Assembly: GCF_001434915.1 (NCBI RefSeq)
Contig: NZ_AZEF01000002.1
Span: 1-64,000 of the forward strand
Length of the DNA: 64,000 bases
Source of the DNA: Liquorilactobacillus capillatus DSM 19910
GTDB taxonomy: Bacteria > Bacillota > Bacilli > Lactobacillales > Lactobacillaceae
Reading direction: 5' to 3'
Below are positions 47,152-56,095 of the stretch, piece by piece (within the stretch, counting starts at the first letter, position 1; each line of letters starts with the position of its first letter). A program made the translations under genes and the position numbers. The notes beneath the pieces were generated by a model. It made no database searches, was not told where the DNA came from, and saw only the letters and a list, made by a program, of their open reading frames with translations.

Positions 47152-48768
47152 CTAAGTTCCAGATAAGTCTCTGCGTGAATAGGCCAAGTAACTAACCATG
47201 ATCAGCCCTAATGTTAAAAGTAACATTAAGAATCCATGGCTCCATTCAACTTTTGCGAGTGGAACACGATTGACCCAACCATAGGGCGTTAAGTTTTTAG
47301 CCCATTGCGGTAGTTTTAAAAGTTCTCCAAAGTATAAGGAGAAGATACCATAGATTGGAAGTAGCCAAGCGATATTTTGCAGATGTGGGATGAATGCTGT
47401 AAGAAAAAGACTGATCCCAGTGACAACATAAAGTGCTGGAAGATAGCCCACGAAGGCCCGTAAAAAACGTACCAAAGGAACAGGGTCAGGCGCACCCATA
47501 CCAGCAATTCCCATCCCAAGTAAAGCAAATAAAAGACACAAGGTTTCGCAAAGTAAAGCGGCTGCTGTATAACTACTGAGAATATTTAAGCGAGAAATTC
47601 CTTTAGCATGAATCTGTTCCAGCCAGCCTTTTTTCTCGTCATTATTGATTTTTAAAATAATTATTATTGCAGGAATAGTTGCAATGATAGCAAAAATTAC
47701 AGATAAAGTAGCGGCAAAATTTAAGATTAGAGCTTGATTACTATCCCTAAGTGCATCAGAGCTCATTAAATCCGCGATAATAGGGTTGGTTTTTATCAAG
47801 TCACCAATATTACTGAAAATAGAACCATAGCTGATGCCTAAGATAAACATTCCACATACCCAGACAATAATGCTGGTGCGTTCTAGGCGTAAAATAAGGC
47901 TGAGTGGATTAGCCAGGAAAAATGAGGCACGCCGCCGGCCAGCTCTTGCTGGTAGTAGGCCAGCACCAATATCACGTTGTAGGCTGAGAAAAACTGTAAT
48001 TGTAAGAAAGAAAAGTGTTAAGAGTCCCATGTAAAGTAAGGGCAACCAGTTATTTGCGGTGTAAATAGCTAGCTTTTCAATCAATCCAAAGACTGTAAAC
48101 CAGGTGTAATTCTTGTTTTGAACATCTGTCAACATACGAGCAATATAGGCAGCACCCAATACGAGATAGCTTAAAGTAGTCGCTCCACGGGCATTGCTGG
48201 CCAGTTGTGCTAGTAGTAGTGAAAGAATACCGAACATAAAGCCAAAGCCAGCAAAGCCTAACCCTAAGAGCCAGTTACCATTAGTGTCAGTTCCAGTCAT
48301 CCCTGAAAAGGATAAAGAGATAGCGATGAGAATCCCATTTAGTAAATTAATCAAAAAAAGTTCAATTACAACAGCTGTTAGTGGGCTTAGTTTCCCAACA
48401 GCATGTGCTCTGATTACTTCGGTAACGCCATTATCCTCATCTGCACGAGTGTTCTTGACCGCAAAATAAATATTCATTATGACAAAGAACAAGCCCATAA
48501 AGACCATCATTTCACTTACAAAAATAAGTGCCGGTGTATATGGTGGTTTAGCAAGAAAAGGCCCAAACAAAGCAATCATCGCGGGTGTTTTAAGGGTTGC
48601 TGCAATTGAAGCCAAGGTGGATTGTGTACCATAGATACCATCAAAAGAAACTGCTGTTCCGGCGATTAACCCGACAATAGCAACTAACCAACCGGCTATC
48701 CATAATCGATCACGTCGCAGGTAAATTCGTGTGAGGTAACCTAATTGATTGAAAAGATTATCACTCAT
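47152..48768 (-). CDS. ABC exporter membrane protein (polyketide-antibiotic-exporter-like)
   Basis: A 538-residue permease with about 12 membrane segments in two similar halves, as in the COG3559-type exporters. AAGGAGGAGG precedes ATG 48768, which overlaps the end of the ATPase gene by 8 bases. It is likely to export a hydrophobic toxic compound or antibiotic. Substrate unknown. Confidence 0.85.
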   Translation of the reverse strand: MSDNLFNQLGYLTRIYLRRDRLWIAGWLVAIVGLIAGTAVSFDGIYGTQSTLASIAATLKTPAMIALFGPFLAKPPYTPALIFVSEMMVFMGLFFVIMNIYFAVKNTRADEDNGVTEVIRAHAVGKLSPLTAVVIELFLINLLNGILIAISLSFSGMTGTDTNGNWLLGLGFAGFGFMFGILSLLLAQLASNARGATTLSYLVLGAAYIARMLTDVQNKNYTWFTVFGLIEKLAIYTANNWLPLLYMGLLTLFFLTITVFLSLQRDIGAGLLPARAGRRRASFFLANPLSLILRLERTSIIVWVCGMFILGISYGSIFSNIGDLIKTNPIIADLMSSDALRDSNQALILNFAATLSVIFAIIATIPAIIIILKINNDEKKGWLEQIHAKGISRLNILSSYTAAALLCETLCLLFALLGMGIAGMGAPDPVPLVRFLRAFVGYLPALYVVTGISLFLTAFIPHLQNIAWLLPIYGIFSLYFGELLKLPQWAKNLTPYGWVNRVPLAKVEWSHGFLMLLLTLGLIMVSYLAYSRRDLSGT

Positions 48769-49684
48769 GTTCTCCTCCTCCTTCATGATGATTGTAATAG
48801 CGCAAGAAGAGATCCTCTAAAGTTGGCGGGGTACTTTGTAGACTGATAATTTTATGCTTAACTAGTTGCTCCATTAGTTGATTTATATTCTCAGAATCAA
48901 CGGTAAAACTAACTTTATTAGTTTTATCAGCTGTTAAAATAGGAGTGAAATTATGCACACTAGGCAGATGTTGAATATTAGTTAAGGGTTCTTGAATCTC
49001 CACTGTGATAGCTGTACGAGTCAAGTGCCGCATATCTTCTAATGTTCCTGTTTCAATAATTTGACCGTCACGAATAATTCCGATACGGTCACACATCTTT
49101 TCAACTTCAGAAAGAATATGGCTAGATAGCAAAACACTTTTGCCTTGTTCTTTTAAAGCCAAGACATTTTTTTGAAAAATTTCTTCCATCAGTGGATCTA
49201 GTCCACTTGTTGGCTCATCAAAAATATAAAAAGAAGCAGTTGTTGAAAAAGCAGCGATGAGAGCAACCTTTTGACGATTACCTTTAGAATAAGTGCGTGC
49301 TTTTTTCGTCGGATCAAGATGAAACTGCTTAATTAATTCATCCGTTTTAGTTGAATGTTTCTGTTGGTTCAGTTTTAAGAAGAGATCAATAATTTCGCCA
49401 CCTGTTAGGTTAGGCCAAAGATAAATATCACCGGGTACATAAGCAATTCTACGGTGGATACTAACTGCATTTTGCCATACGTCCTGTCCAAAAATAGTAG
49501 CACTACCGCCATTGGCACGTAAAATACCTAGAAGAATACGGATAGTGGTTGACTTTCCTGAACCGTTAGGACCAATAAAGCCAAAGACCTCACCTCGTTG
49601 AATGCTAAAAGTAATATTTTTTAAAACGGCTAATTTACCAAACTTTTTTTGCAGGTTATTAATTTTAAGAACTGTTTCAGACAT
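48761..49684 (-). CDS. ABC exporter ATPase
   Basis: A 307-residue ATPase: Walker A GPNGSGKST (about 38-46), signature YSKGNRQKV (variant of LSGGQ), Walker B FYIFDEPTSGLDPL, then a C-terminal extension typical of DrrA/BcrA-type exporters. It is the first gene of the TetR-controlled operon. AAAGGAG lies about 10 bases before ATG. Confidence 0.92.
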   Translation of the reverse strand: MSETVLKINNLQKKFGKLAVLKNITFSIQRGEVFGFIGPNGSGKSTTIRILLGILRANGGSATIFGQDVWQNAVSIHRRIAYVPGDIYLWPNLTGGEIIDLFLKLNQQKHSTKTDELIKQFHLDPTKKARTYSKGNRQKVALIAAFSTTASFYIFDEPTSGLDPLMEEIFQKNVLALKEQGKSVLLSSHILSEVEKMCDRIGIIRDGQIIETGTLEDMRHLTRTAITVEIQEPLTNIQHLPSVHNFTPILTADKTNKVSFTVDSENINQLMEQLVKHKIISLQSTPPTLEDLFLRYYNHHEGGGEHE

Positions 49685-49737
49685 TAGAATGAAGCTCCTT
49701 TCTTGGGTTAAATATAGCGCGGTTAATTGATAGTGTA

Positions 49738-49766
49738 AGTATAATACTTAATGACCAGCTGGTCAA
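49738..49766 (-). promoter_or_regulatory. ABC exporter promoter with TetR operator on the -35
   Basis: On the minus strand TTGACC (49761-49766), a 17-base spacer and TATACT (49738-49743). A perfect 14-base palindrome TGACCAGCTGGTCA (49752-49765) overlaps the -35 box, an ideal site for the TetR repressor encoded at the end of the operon. Confidence 0.85.
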
Positions 49767-49792
49767 TGACTTGTGAGTCATTATTAAGATAT

Positions 49793-49836
49793 AAAAAAGA
49801 AAAAGCTGAAGCAAAAATAATTTCTACTTCAGCTTT
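49793..49836 (-). terminator. Terminator of the DUF1801 gene
   Basis: On the minus strand AAAGCTGAAG pairs with CTTCAGCTTT, followed by a T-rich run. Confidence 0.8.
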
Positions 49837-49903
49837 GATGACTATCGTTAATTTTAATCTTTAAATTTGTGCGTGTAGATCAACCCTCTTAAAAATACTA
49901 AAA

Positions 49904-50329
49904 TTAATTTTTAGAAATAGCTTTGATAATGAGCTTACGAATGAAGTGGCTGACCTCATCATCCCAAACTGTAAGTGCATAAGCAGTAGGCCACATTTTA
50001 CCACTATCCAAAGCAGCAACACCATTAAAGCCAAGTGTGTTGTAGCGTTCTTTAAATTTAGATGCGGCTTGGAAAAAAAGAACGACCTGACCCGTATTAT
50101 CAGCGTAAGCAGGCATGCCATACCATGTTTTAGGTTGTAAGGTAGGAGCGACTTCGTGGACTAGTTTATGCAAGTTAGAAGCAATAAAAGCTTCATCTGA
50201 CGGTAGCTCAGCAATTTTTTCTAATAAATCAGCAGCCGGATTTCTCTTTTTATTACTTTCGGCGCGTAATTCTTGGGCACGTTCTTTCATAGCGGCACGT
50301 TCAAATTCAGAAAAGCTTTTTTGTGTCAT
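49904..50329 (-). CDS. DUF1801 (YdhG-like) protein
   Basis: A 141-residue soluble protein. The DUF1801 core lies at about 55-135 (LVHEVAPTLQPKTWYGMPAYADNTGQVVLFFQAASKFKERYNTLGF). A charged helix precedes it. The family has a YdhG/frataxin-like fold without a settled function. GGAGTGAA lies 6 bases before ATG. Confidence 0.85.
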   Translation of the reverse strand: MTQKSFSEFERAAMKERAQELRAESNKKRNPAADLLEKIAELPSDEAFIASNLHKLVHEVAPTLQPKTWYGMPAYADNTGQVVLFFQAASKFKERYNTLGFNGVAALDSGKMWPTAYALTVWDDEVSHFIRKLIIKAISKN

Positions 50330-50409
50330 TATTTCACTCCGTTCTTTGTCGTTAAGTTAATACAGGCGGATATCGTAAGCCAAAAATTAAATATTAACTG
50401 GAAATAAGA

Positions 50410-51768
50410 TTATTCATCAGGTAAGCCTTGGCTGCGTTCTTGCAAGGCGATGGATTGCTGGACTCGCCTAATGGCTTTCCAGAAGCGATAAAGCAATGTT
50501 ATACTACCGCCTAACCAAGCAAGCGGAGCTGAAAGAGCGATCCCAACGAACCCCCAAATGCTGACTAGAAAGATGGCTGCAAGAGCACGCATTAGTAACT
50601 CAATTACTCCAGCTAACATAGGGAGAAAGTTATAATTTAACCCCTGCAGGGTAAATCGTAAAATAAAGAGTCCTGAAAGCAACAGATACCAAGGTGTGAC
50701 TAGTCTAAAGTAAGTCTGTGTCAATGATAATAACATTTCTTTAGGGTTAGAGATAAAAAGATAAGTTAATTGACGGCTGCTCAACAAGATCATTAAAGTA
50801 ATAACGATACTCATTAGTACGGAAAGAACAAAGGTCTGTTTAATTCCCGCTAAGACACGCTGATATTTTTGACCACCTGCATTTTGAGCAACATAAGTGC
50901 CAAGAGCAGTACCTAACGCGGACATCGGCAGCATTGAAACCTGATCAATTTTTGAAGCAACTGAGAAAGCTGCGATAGCATCTGTGCCTAATTGGTTTAG
51001 TGAACGTTGGACTAAGATGGCTCCGATTGCAATGATGGAAAATTGGAGTCCCATGGGAATTCCAGAAGCAAGTTGGATGTTAATTTCCTTAAACTTAATG
51101 TTTAGGGGTTTATGCCAGTAAAGTAGAGGAACATTACGATAAATGTACCAAAAACAAAGGGCAACTGAAATAAATTGAGCTGCGACAGTTGCCAAAGCAG
51201 AACCGGCGATTCCCCAGTGAAAGACTAGGATAAAGATAAAGTTAAAAATAATATTGGCGATGCTTGAAATTCCAAGAAAAAGCAATGGAGTGCGACTATT
51301 ACCAATTGACCGCAGCATATTCGATAAGAAATTAAACGCCATTGAAATTGGAATCCCAGCAAAAATAATCTGGATATAAGTTTGCGCGGCTGTAAGAATA
51401 GTTGTTGGAGTACCTAATAGAACTAGAATTTCACCAGCTAATAAAACACCGACTAACATCAGAATGAAAGCTACGAATAAGGCGATAACAGCACTGAGAC
51501 TAAAACGTCGATTTACTTGCTGTGGATTGTGCGCACCAAAAGAATTAGCTAACAACAAACCCATCCCTGCTGTCATGCCTTGTGCAAATCCGAGAATAAA
51601 ACCGACTAAGCTGGCAGTACTCCCAATTGCGGCCACAGCATTTGCTCCCATCAGTTGTCCAACGATCATGATGTCAGAAAAATTGTAGAGCTGCTGTAAT
51701 AAGCCGCTTAGTAGAATTGGCCAGCCAAAATTTAGAATAACTTTCCAAGGCTTGCCGCTAGTTAAAAT
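50410..51768 (-). CDS. MATE family multidrug exporter with apparent AUU start codon
   Basis: A 452-residue polytopic protein with about 12 membrane segments if started at ATT 51768. This start lies 8 bases after AGGAGG (51777-51782) and gives the normal MATE N-terminus (LTSGKPWKVILNFGWPILLSG...LYNFSDIMIVG). The first ATG (51669) would remove the first membrane segment and has no ribosome binding site; no in-frame ATG, GTG or TTG lies between. It is likely a cation/drug antiporter. It follows the sugar ABC permease by 48 bases and may be co-transcribed. AUU initiation is inferred from the sequence. Confidence 0.85.
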   Translation of the reverse strand: MLTSGKPWKVILNFGWPILLSGLLQQLYNFSDIMIVGQLMGANAVAAIGSTASLVGFILGFAQGMTAGMGLLLANSFGAHNPQQVNRRFSLSAVIALFVAFILMLVGVLLAGEILVLLGTPTTILTAAQTYIQIIFAGIPISMAFNFLSNMLRSIGNSRTPLLFLGISSIANIIFNFIFILVFHWGIAGSALATVAAQFISVALCFWYIYRNVPLLYWHKPLNIKFKEINIQLASGIPMGLQFSIIAIGAILVQRSLNQLGTDAIAAFSVASKIDQVSMLPMSALGTALGTYVAQNAGGQKYQRVLAGIKQTFVLSVLMSIVITLMILLSSRQLTYLFISNPKEMLLSLTQTYFRLVTPWYLLLSGLFILRFTLQGLNYNFLPMLAGVIELLMRALAAIFLVSIWGFVGIALSAPLAWLGGSITLLYRFWKAIRRVQQSIALQERSQGLPDE

Positions 51769-51816
51769 TGCTATCTCCTCCTATAAAAGATGTAATAAGT
51801 AGCTAAGGTAAAGATC

Positions 51817-52638
51817 TTATTTAATTGCACCTTCAGTCACACTAGTCATAACTTGTTTTTGTAGTAAAAGGAATAAAACGATAATTGGGATCATGGATAA
51901 AACCAAACCGGCTAATGCGAGTTGCCATTCACTGTTAGTTTCGCCGAAAAAGGAATACATTTTAAGTGGAATTGTGTACATTCCGTCTTTATTAACGACA
52001 AGGGATGGCAGGAGGTAATCATTCCAGATCTTCATTGCATTAAGAATGATTACCGTGCCTGTCATTGGACTAACTGCTGGGAAGATGACGAATACAAATG
52101 TCTTTAAAGGGTAGGCTCCATCTAGGGCAGCGGCTTCATCCAAACTTTTTGAAACACCCTGAAAGGCTCCATAATAAAGAATAATGGATAAACTAACAGA
52201 CAAGCCAGTATTCATAATAATTAGACTAGTCCTATTTAAAAAATCAACTTTTCCAAAAAGCGATAAAAGCGGGATCATAATAGATTGAAAAGGGATAAGC
52301 ATTGTTCCAGCGCAGATGTAGTAGATGATAGAACTGAATGGTCCTTTCACACGTGAGATAGCATACGCCGCAGCAGCAGAGACCACTGTAATTAGCGCTA
52401 CGCTTCCTAATGTGATGATAAGAGAATTAAAGAAGCTATGAGCAAAGTCTAAAGCTTGAAAAGCTGTTTTGAAGTTATTTAATGAAAAATCCTTGGTAAA
52501 CCAAAGTGGATTTTGGAAAACACCGCGTTTACCTTTCATTGAATTAATAACGACGATGACAAAGGGGTATACCCAAAATAAACCAATGATGCTGAAAATA
52601 GTTAAACTAATGAATTTACGACTTCTTTTCTGCAGCAT
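51817..52638 (-). CDS. Sugar ABC transporter permease, MalG-like (CUT1)
   Basis: A 273-residue permease with six membrane segments and the EAA loop SLDEAAALDGAYPLKTF. It is the third gene of a binding-protein, permease, permease operon on the minus strand; the divergent ATPase gene completes the transporter. Confidence 0.92.
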   Translation of the reverse strand: MLQKRSRKFISLTIFSIIGLFWVYPFVIVVINSMKGKRGVFQNPLWFTKDFSLNNFKTAFQALDFAHSFFNSLIITLGSVALITVVSAAAAYAISRVKGPFSSIIYYICAGTMLIPFQSIMIPLLSLFGKVDFLNRTSLIIMNTGLSVSLSIILYYGAFQGVSKSLDEAAALDGAYPLKTFVFVIFPAVSPMTGTVIILNAMKIWNDYLLPSLVVNKDGMYTIPLKMYSFFGETNSEWQLALAGLVLSMIPIIVLFLLLQKQVMTSVTEGAIK

Positions 52639-52639
52639 A

Positions 52640-53503
52640 TTATCGCTCCCCCCGTCTTGAAAGTGCTAATTGTAAGAATGAGACTAAAGTTACACAGAAA
52701 AAGAGAATAATTCCAGCAGCCTGGGCATAACCCTGTTGAAAGTTAACAAAAGCTGTATTGTAAATATACATAGAGATCATCTCAGTGGAACGATATGGTC
52801 CCCCGTTAGTTAAAGCAAGGTTTTGCTCATAAAGTTTGAATGAATTAGCCAAGGTCAAGAATAAACTAATGGTGAAGGCAGGAGCAAGTTGTGGGAGTTT
52901 GATGAACATTAGGATCTGCCATCGTTCGGCCCCATCAAGTCGGGCTGCTTGAATTGTATTTTGCGGGATTGAATTTAAAAAGGAAACGTAAATCAACATA
53001 ATATAACCACTCATTTGCCAGACGAATAAGATAACGATCCCCCAGAAACCTGTAGCGGGGTCACTGAGCCAACCGTTAAAAAAATCTAAATTCAAACTGC
53101 CGCCAAGAGCTTTGAAGGCTGAGGTAAAAATAAATTGCCAGATAAAACCTAGTAAAATACCTCCAATCAGGTTAGGCATAAAGAAGATTGTCCGCAGTGC
53201 CTTGTTAAAACGATTGTCTGAACTAGTAACGATCAAAGCAAAAGCTAGACCAATCAGGTTTATTAAGAGGACTGAGACGACTGAGAATTTAACGGTCAAC
53301 CATAAGCTTTGCAGGAAGATCGTATCACGAAAGAGGATTTGATAGTTTTTGAGACCAATGAAAGAAGAATTTAAGCCATTTGAATCAGTAAATGAATAAT
53401 AAATACCAATTAAAAACGGCAGAGCAATGATTAAAATGATAAAAAGTAAAGCCGGTAGGACAAAGGCCCAGTACTGATGTTTTTTTATAAGCATTCGTTT
53501 CAC
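52640..53503 (-). CDS. Sugar ABC transporter permease, MalF-like (CUT1)
   Basis: A 287-residue permease with six membrane segments. The EAA-like loop is NTIQAARLDGAERWQILMF. It overlaps the binding-protein gene by 4 bases and ends 1 base before the next permease gene. The transported oligosaccharide cannot be read from sequence. Confidence 0.92.
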   Translation of the reverse strand: MKRMLIKKHQYWAFVLPALLFIILIIALPFLIGIYYSFTDSNGLNSSFIGLKNYQILFRDTIFLQSLWLTVKFSVVSVLLINLIGLAFALIVTSSDNRFNKALRTIFFMPNLIGGILLGFIWQFIFTSAFKALGGSLNLDFFNGWLSDPATGFWGIVILFVWQMSGYIMLIYVSFLNSIPQNTIQAARLDGAERWQILMFIKLPQLAPAFTISLFLTLANSFKLYEQNLALTNGGPYRSTEMISMYIYNTAFVNFQQGYAQAAGIILFFCVTLVSFLQLALSRRGER

Positions 53504-54798
53504 TCCCCACTTTGAATGTCACGCAACTGTTGGTACTTAGTTGTTATTACCTTTTCTAATTCGGTCCATGAAATATCATTAACGAAGTAACGCTGAATAT
53601 ATGGTCCAAGGACCTGAGTGGCAAAACCATTAGGATACTGTTTATGAATGGGAGCACGTGCTTTTTTAGAAGAACCGATCCGGTAGATATCTTTAGATAG
53701 ATCATCGGGTAACCGTGAAACATCAAAGTTCTTAGTTGCAGGAACAAAGCGCATTTCATTAATAATGACATTTTCAGCTTTTCTGGATGTAAACATCCAA
53801 TTAACAAAATCTTTTGCGGCTTTTTCACGTTTAGGATGATCATTAGTAACACCAAGATACCAAGATGAACCAGTAAGAAGGCGATCAGAGCCATCATTTC
53901 TAACGAAGAATGGCAACATGCCTAACTTTTTTTGAACAAAGCCTTTTTCAATACCATCAAGTGTCGGGACGATCCAGTTTCCTTGGGGGATCATAGCTAC
54001 CTTGCCGTTGTAGAAAAGATCTTGGACAGAAGGATCATATTTAACGGATAGGATTGGTTGGACACTGTAGTTTCTGATTAAGGTGTAATAATTATGCATT
54101 TGCGAACCATATTTCCAAGGAAACTTTGTACTTTTGAAGGCCTTAACTTGATCATTGTCATAGGCTTGTGAAGTAAACTGTGCTGAGACAGAGGCGATTG
54201 AATTGGTATCAGCGCCGTTAAAGCCGAAGACACCGTTTAAACCAAGTTTAGCTTTTTGTGAATCAATCTTTTTAACCGCTTTCACGAAATCGGAGTAATT
54301 ATGAATAGCTGAAGCATCAACCCCGGCACGAGCAAAAACCTCTTTATTATAAGACCAGCCATAAGCTTCAAGATCAACAGGTAAACCGACAAGACGACCG
54401 TCTGAGACTCCACCGCTACGCAAGCTAGGAAGGATCATTTTAGTTGCCGGTAGGCCTTGCAAGCTGACTAAGTGATTTTTGTAGCGATCGATTTCAGGTA
54501 GACCGCCAAGCATGATAATATCTGGGGCTTCACCAGAAGCAAATTTGGCTTGAAGTGCGGCAGCACCACCACCTTGACCTGAGGTTGTTATTTGAATAGA
54601 GACGTTAGGTTGTTCCTTAGTGTATATTCGTGCCAGTTTCTGATATTGACTGCTGATTTCTGGTTTCTGATTGAAGAAGTTGAGCGTGATTTTGCTACTA
54701 TTACTAGGCTGAGATTTAGAGGTACAGCCCGCTGTCACAAATAATAGTAAGCTCAGTACAAAGAGGATTGCACTGAACTTGCGTTTTTTGAGAAACAT
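53500..54798 (-). CDS. Sugar ABC transporter substrate-binding lipoprotein
   Basis: A 432-residue SBP family 1 protein with lipobox VTAGC (C25). The domain begins ITLNFFNQKPEISSQYQKLARIY, with the family block ASGEAPDIIMLGG. It is the first gene of the minus-strand operon, divergent from the ATPase. There is no glycosidase gene next to it to hint at the sugar. Confidence 0.92.
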   Translation of the reverse strand: MFLKKRKFSAILFVLSLLLFVTAGCTSKSQPSNSSKITLNFFNQKPEISSQYQKLARIYTKEQPNVSIQITTSGQGGGAAALQAKFASGEAPDIIMLGGLPEIDRYKNHLVSLQGLPATKMILPSLRSGGVSDGRLVGLPVDLEAYGWSYNKEVFARAGVDASAIHNYSDFVKAVKKIDSQKAKLGLNGVFGFNGADTNSIASVSAQFTSQAYDNDQVKAFKSTKFPWKYGSQMHNYYTLIRNYSVQPILSVKYDPSVQDLFYNGKVAMIPQGNWIVPTLDGIEKGFVQKKLGMLPFFVRNDGSDRLLTGSSWYLGVTNDHPKREKAAKDFVNWMFTSRKAENVIINEMRFVPATKNFDVSRLPDDLSKDIYRIGSSKKARAPIHKQYPNGFATQVLGPYIQRYFVNDISWTELEKVITTKYQQLRDIQSGE

Positions 54799-54924
54799 TA
54801 CACCGCCTCCTATTCTTACTTGCTGTCAAAGTCAACGAATCATTATAATTCTTATCATAATCTTATAGTGTTATTATGAAACAGGAGATAGATAAAATCA
54901 AAGGATACACATAAGGAGGCCGCC

Positions 54925-56064
54925 ATGGTGAGTAAAGTTCAGATAGAGCACCTGTATAAGAGATATGAAAATGCAGATGAGGATACATTAAAAGATATTA
55001 ATCTTGCAATTGATAATGAAGAATTTATCTCGATTATTGGCCCGTCAGGATGCGGAAAATCAACCTTACTGCGGTGCTTTGCAGGATTAGAGAAAATAAC
55101 TCGTGGGAAGATCCTGATTGATGGTAAAAGATTTGATAATATTCCACCACAAAAAAGACGGATCGCGATGGTCTTCCAAGATTATGCACTATATCCGCAT
55201 ATGACAGTTTATAACAATATAGCTTTTAACCTGAAACTTAGTAAATTATCCAAAGAAACTATTGATACAAAAGTAAAAGAAGCAGCCGCGAGATTAGGGT
55301 TGTCTGATTTTTTAAAACGGAAGCCAGCCCAGCTATCTGGCGGGCAAAGACAGCGAGTTGCATTGGGACGTGCGCTGGTCCGTGATCCTAAGATCTTTCT
55401 GATGGACGAGCCACTCTCAAACTTAGATGCAAAACTAAGGGTCTCAACGCGGCAAGATATTATTGTGATGCACCAGCAGCTAAAAACAGTCACGATCTAT
55501 GTGACCCATGATCAAGCAGAAGCAATGGCGATGTCTGATAAAATTCTATTAATGCGGGATGGAGTTGTCCAGCAATATGGAAGTCCAAACCAACTTTATG
55601 ACCAACCACGTAATCTTTTTGTTGCACGTTTTATCGGTTCACCAAGTATGAATATTTTGCGGGGGACTTTGGATTCGAAAGGAATCTTTAGCACTGGAAG
55701 CCAGAGATATAATCTTAACGGGATTATAGATCAAGCACTACTGCCAGATAATTCTAGGAAGATCGTCTTAGGCTTTCGTCCAGAAAAGGCTGCTCAAGTA
55801 GCAGTTTCAAAACGGTTACCAGGGAAGCAGACGAAAGATAAATATTTTTCCTTTGAAGCAGAAAAGACACTGGCTGAGTATATGGGTTCGCACACCTTAG
55901 TCTATTTAAAAACAGACGGTGGGACTAACATTGTCGTGGAGACAGTTGAAAAAATTGCGGATGAAAGCAATGTGAAGAAGCTGTGGATCGATGTTAAAGC
56001 ACAAGACATTTATTTTTTTGATGAACAAACTGGTTTAAATTTAAGGGATGTTGCAGAAAGGTAA
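54925..56064 (+). CDS. msmK: Sugar ABC transporter ATPase, MsmK/UgpC type
   Basis: A 379-residue ATPase: Walker A GPSGCGKST (about 38-46), signature LSGGQRQRVALGRAL (about 136-150), Walker B IFLMDEPLSNLDAKLR, then a C-terminal TOBE/regulatory domain (about 240-379). In streptococci one MsmK serves several sugar ABC importers. AAGGAGG lies upstream of ATG. It is divergent from the permease operon and followed after 31 bases by arcA. Confidence 0.93.
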   Translation: MVSKVQIEHLYKRYENADEDTLKDINLAIDNEEFISIIGPSGCGKSTLLRCFAGLEKITRGKILIDGKRFDNIPPQKRRIAMVFQDYALYPHMTVYNNIAFNLKLSKLSKETIDTKVKEAAARLGLSDFLKRKPAQLSGGQRQRVALGRALVRDPKIFLMDEPLSNLDAKLRVSTRQDIIVMHQQLKTVTIYVTHDQAEAMAMSDKILLMRDGVVQQYGSPNQLYDQPRNLFVARFIGSPSMNILRGTLDSKGIFSTGSQRYNLNGIIDQALLPDNSRKIVLGFRPEKAAQVAVSKRLPGKQTKDKYFSFEAEKTLAEYMGSHTLVYLKTDGGTNIVVETVEKIADESNVKKLWIDVKAQDIYFFDEQTGLNLRDVAER

Positions 56065-56095
56065 AGGCAGTACAGTGGGAAGGAAGATTAGTTAG

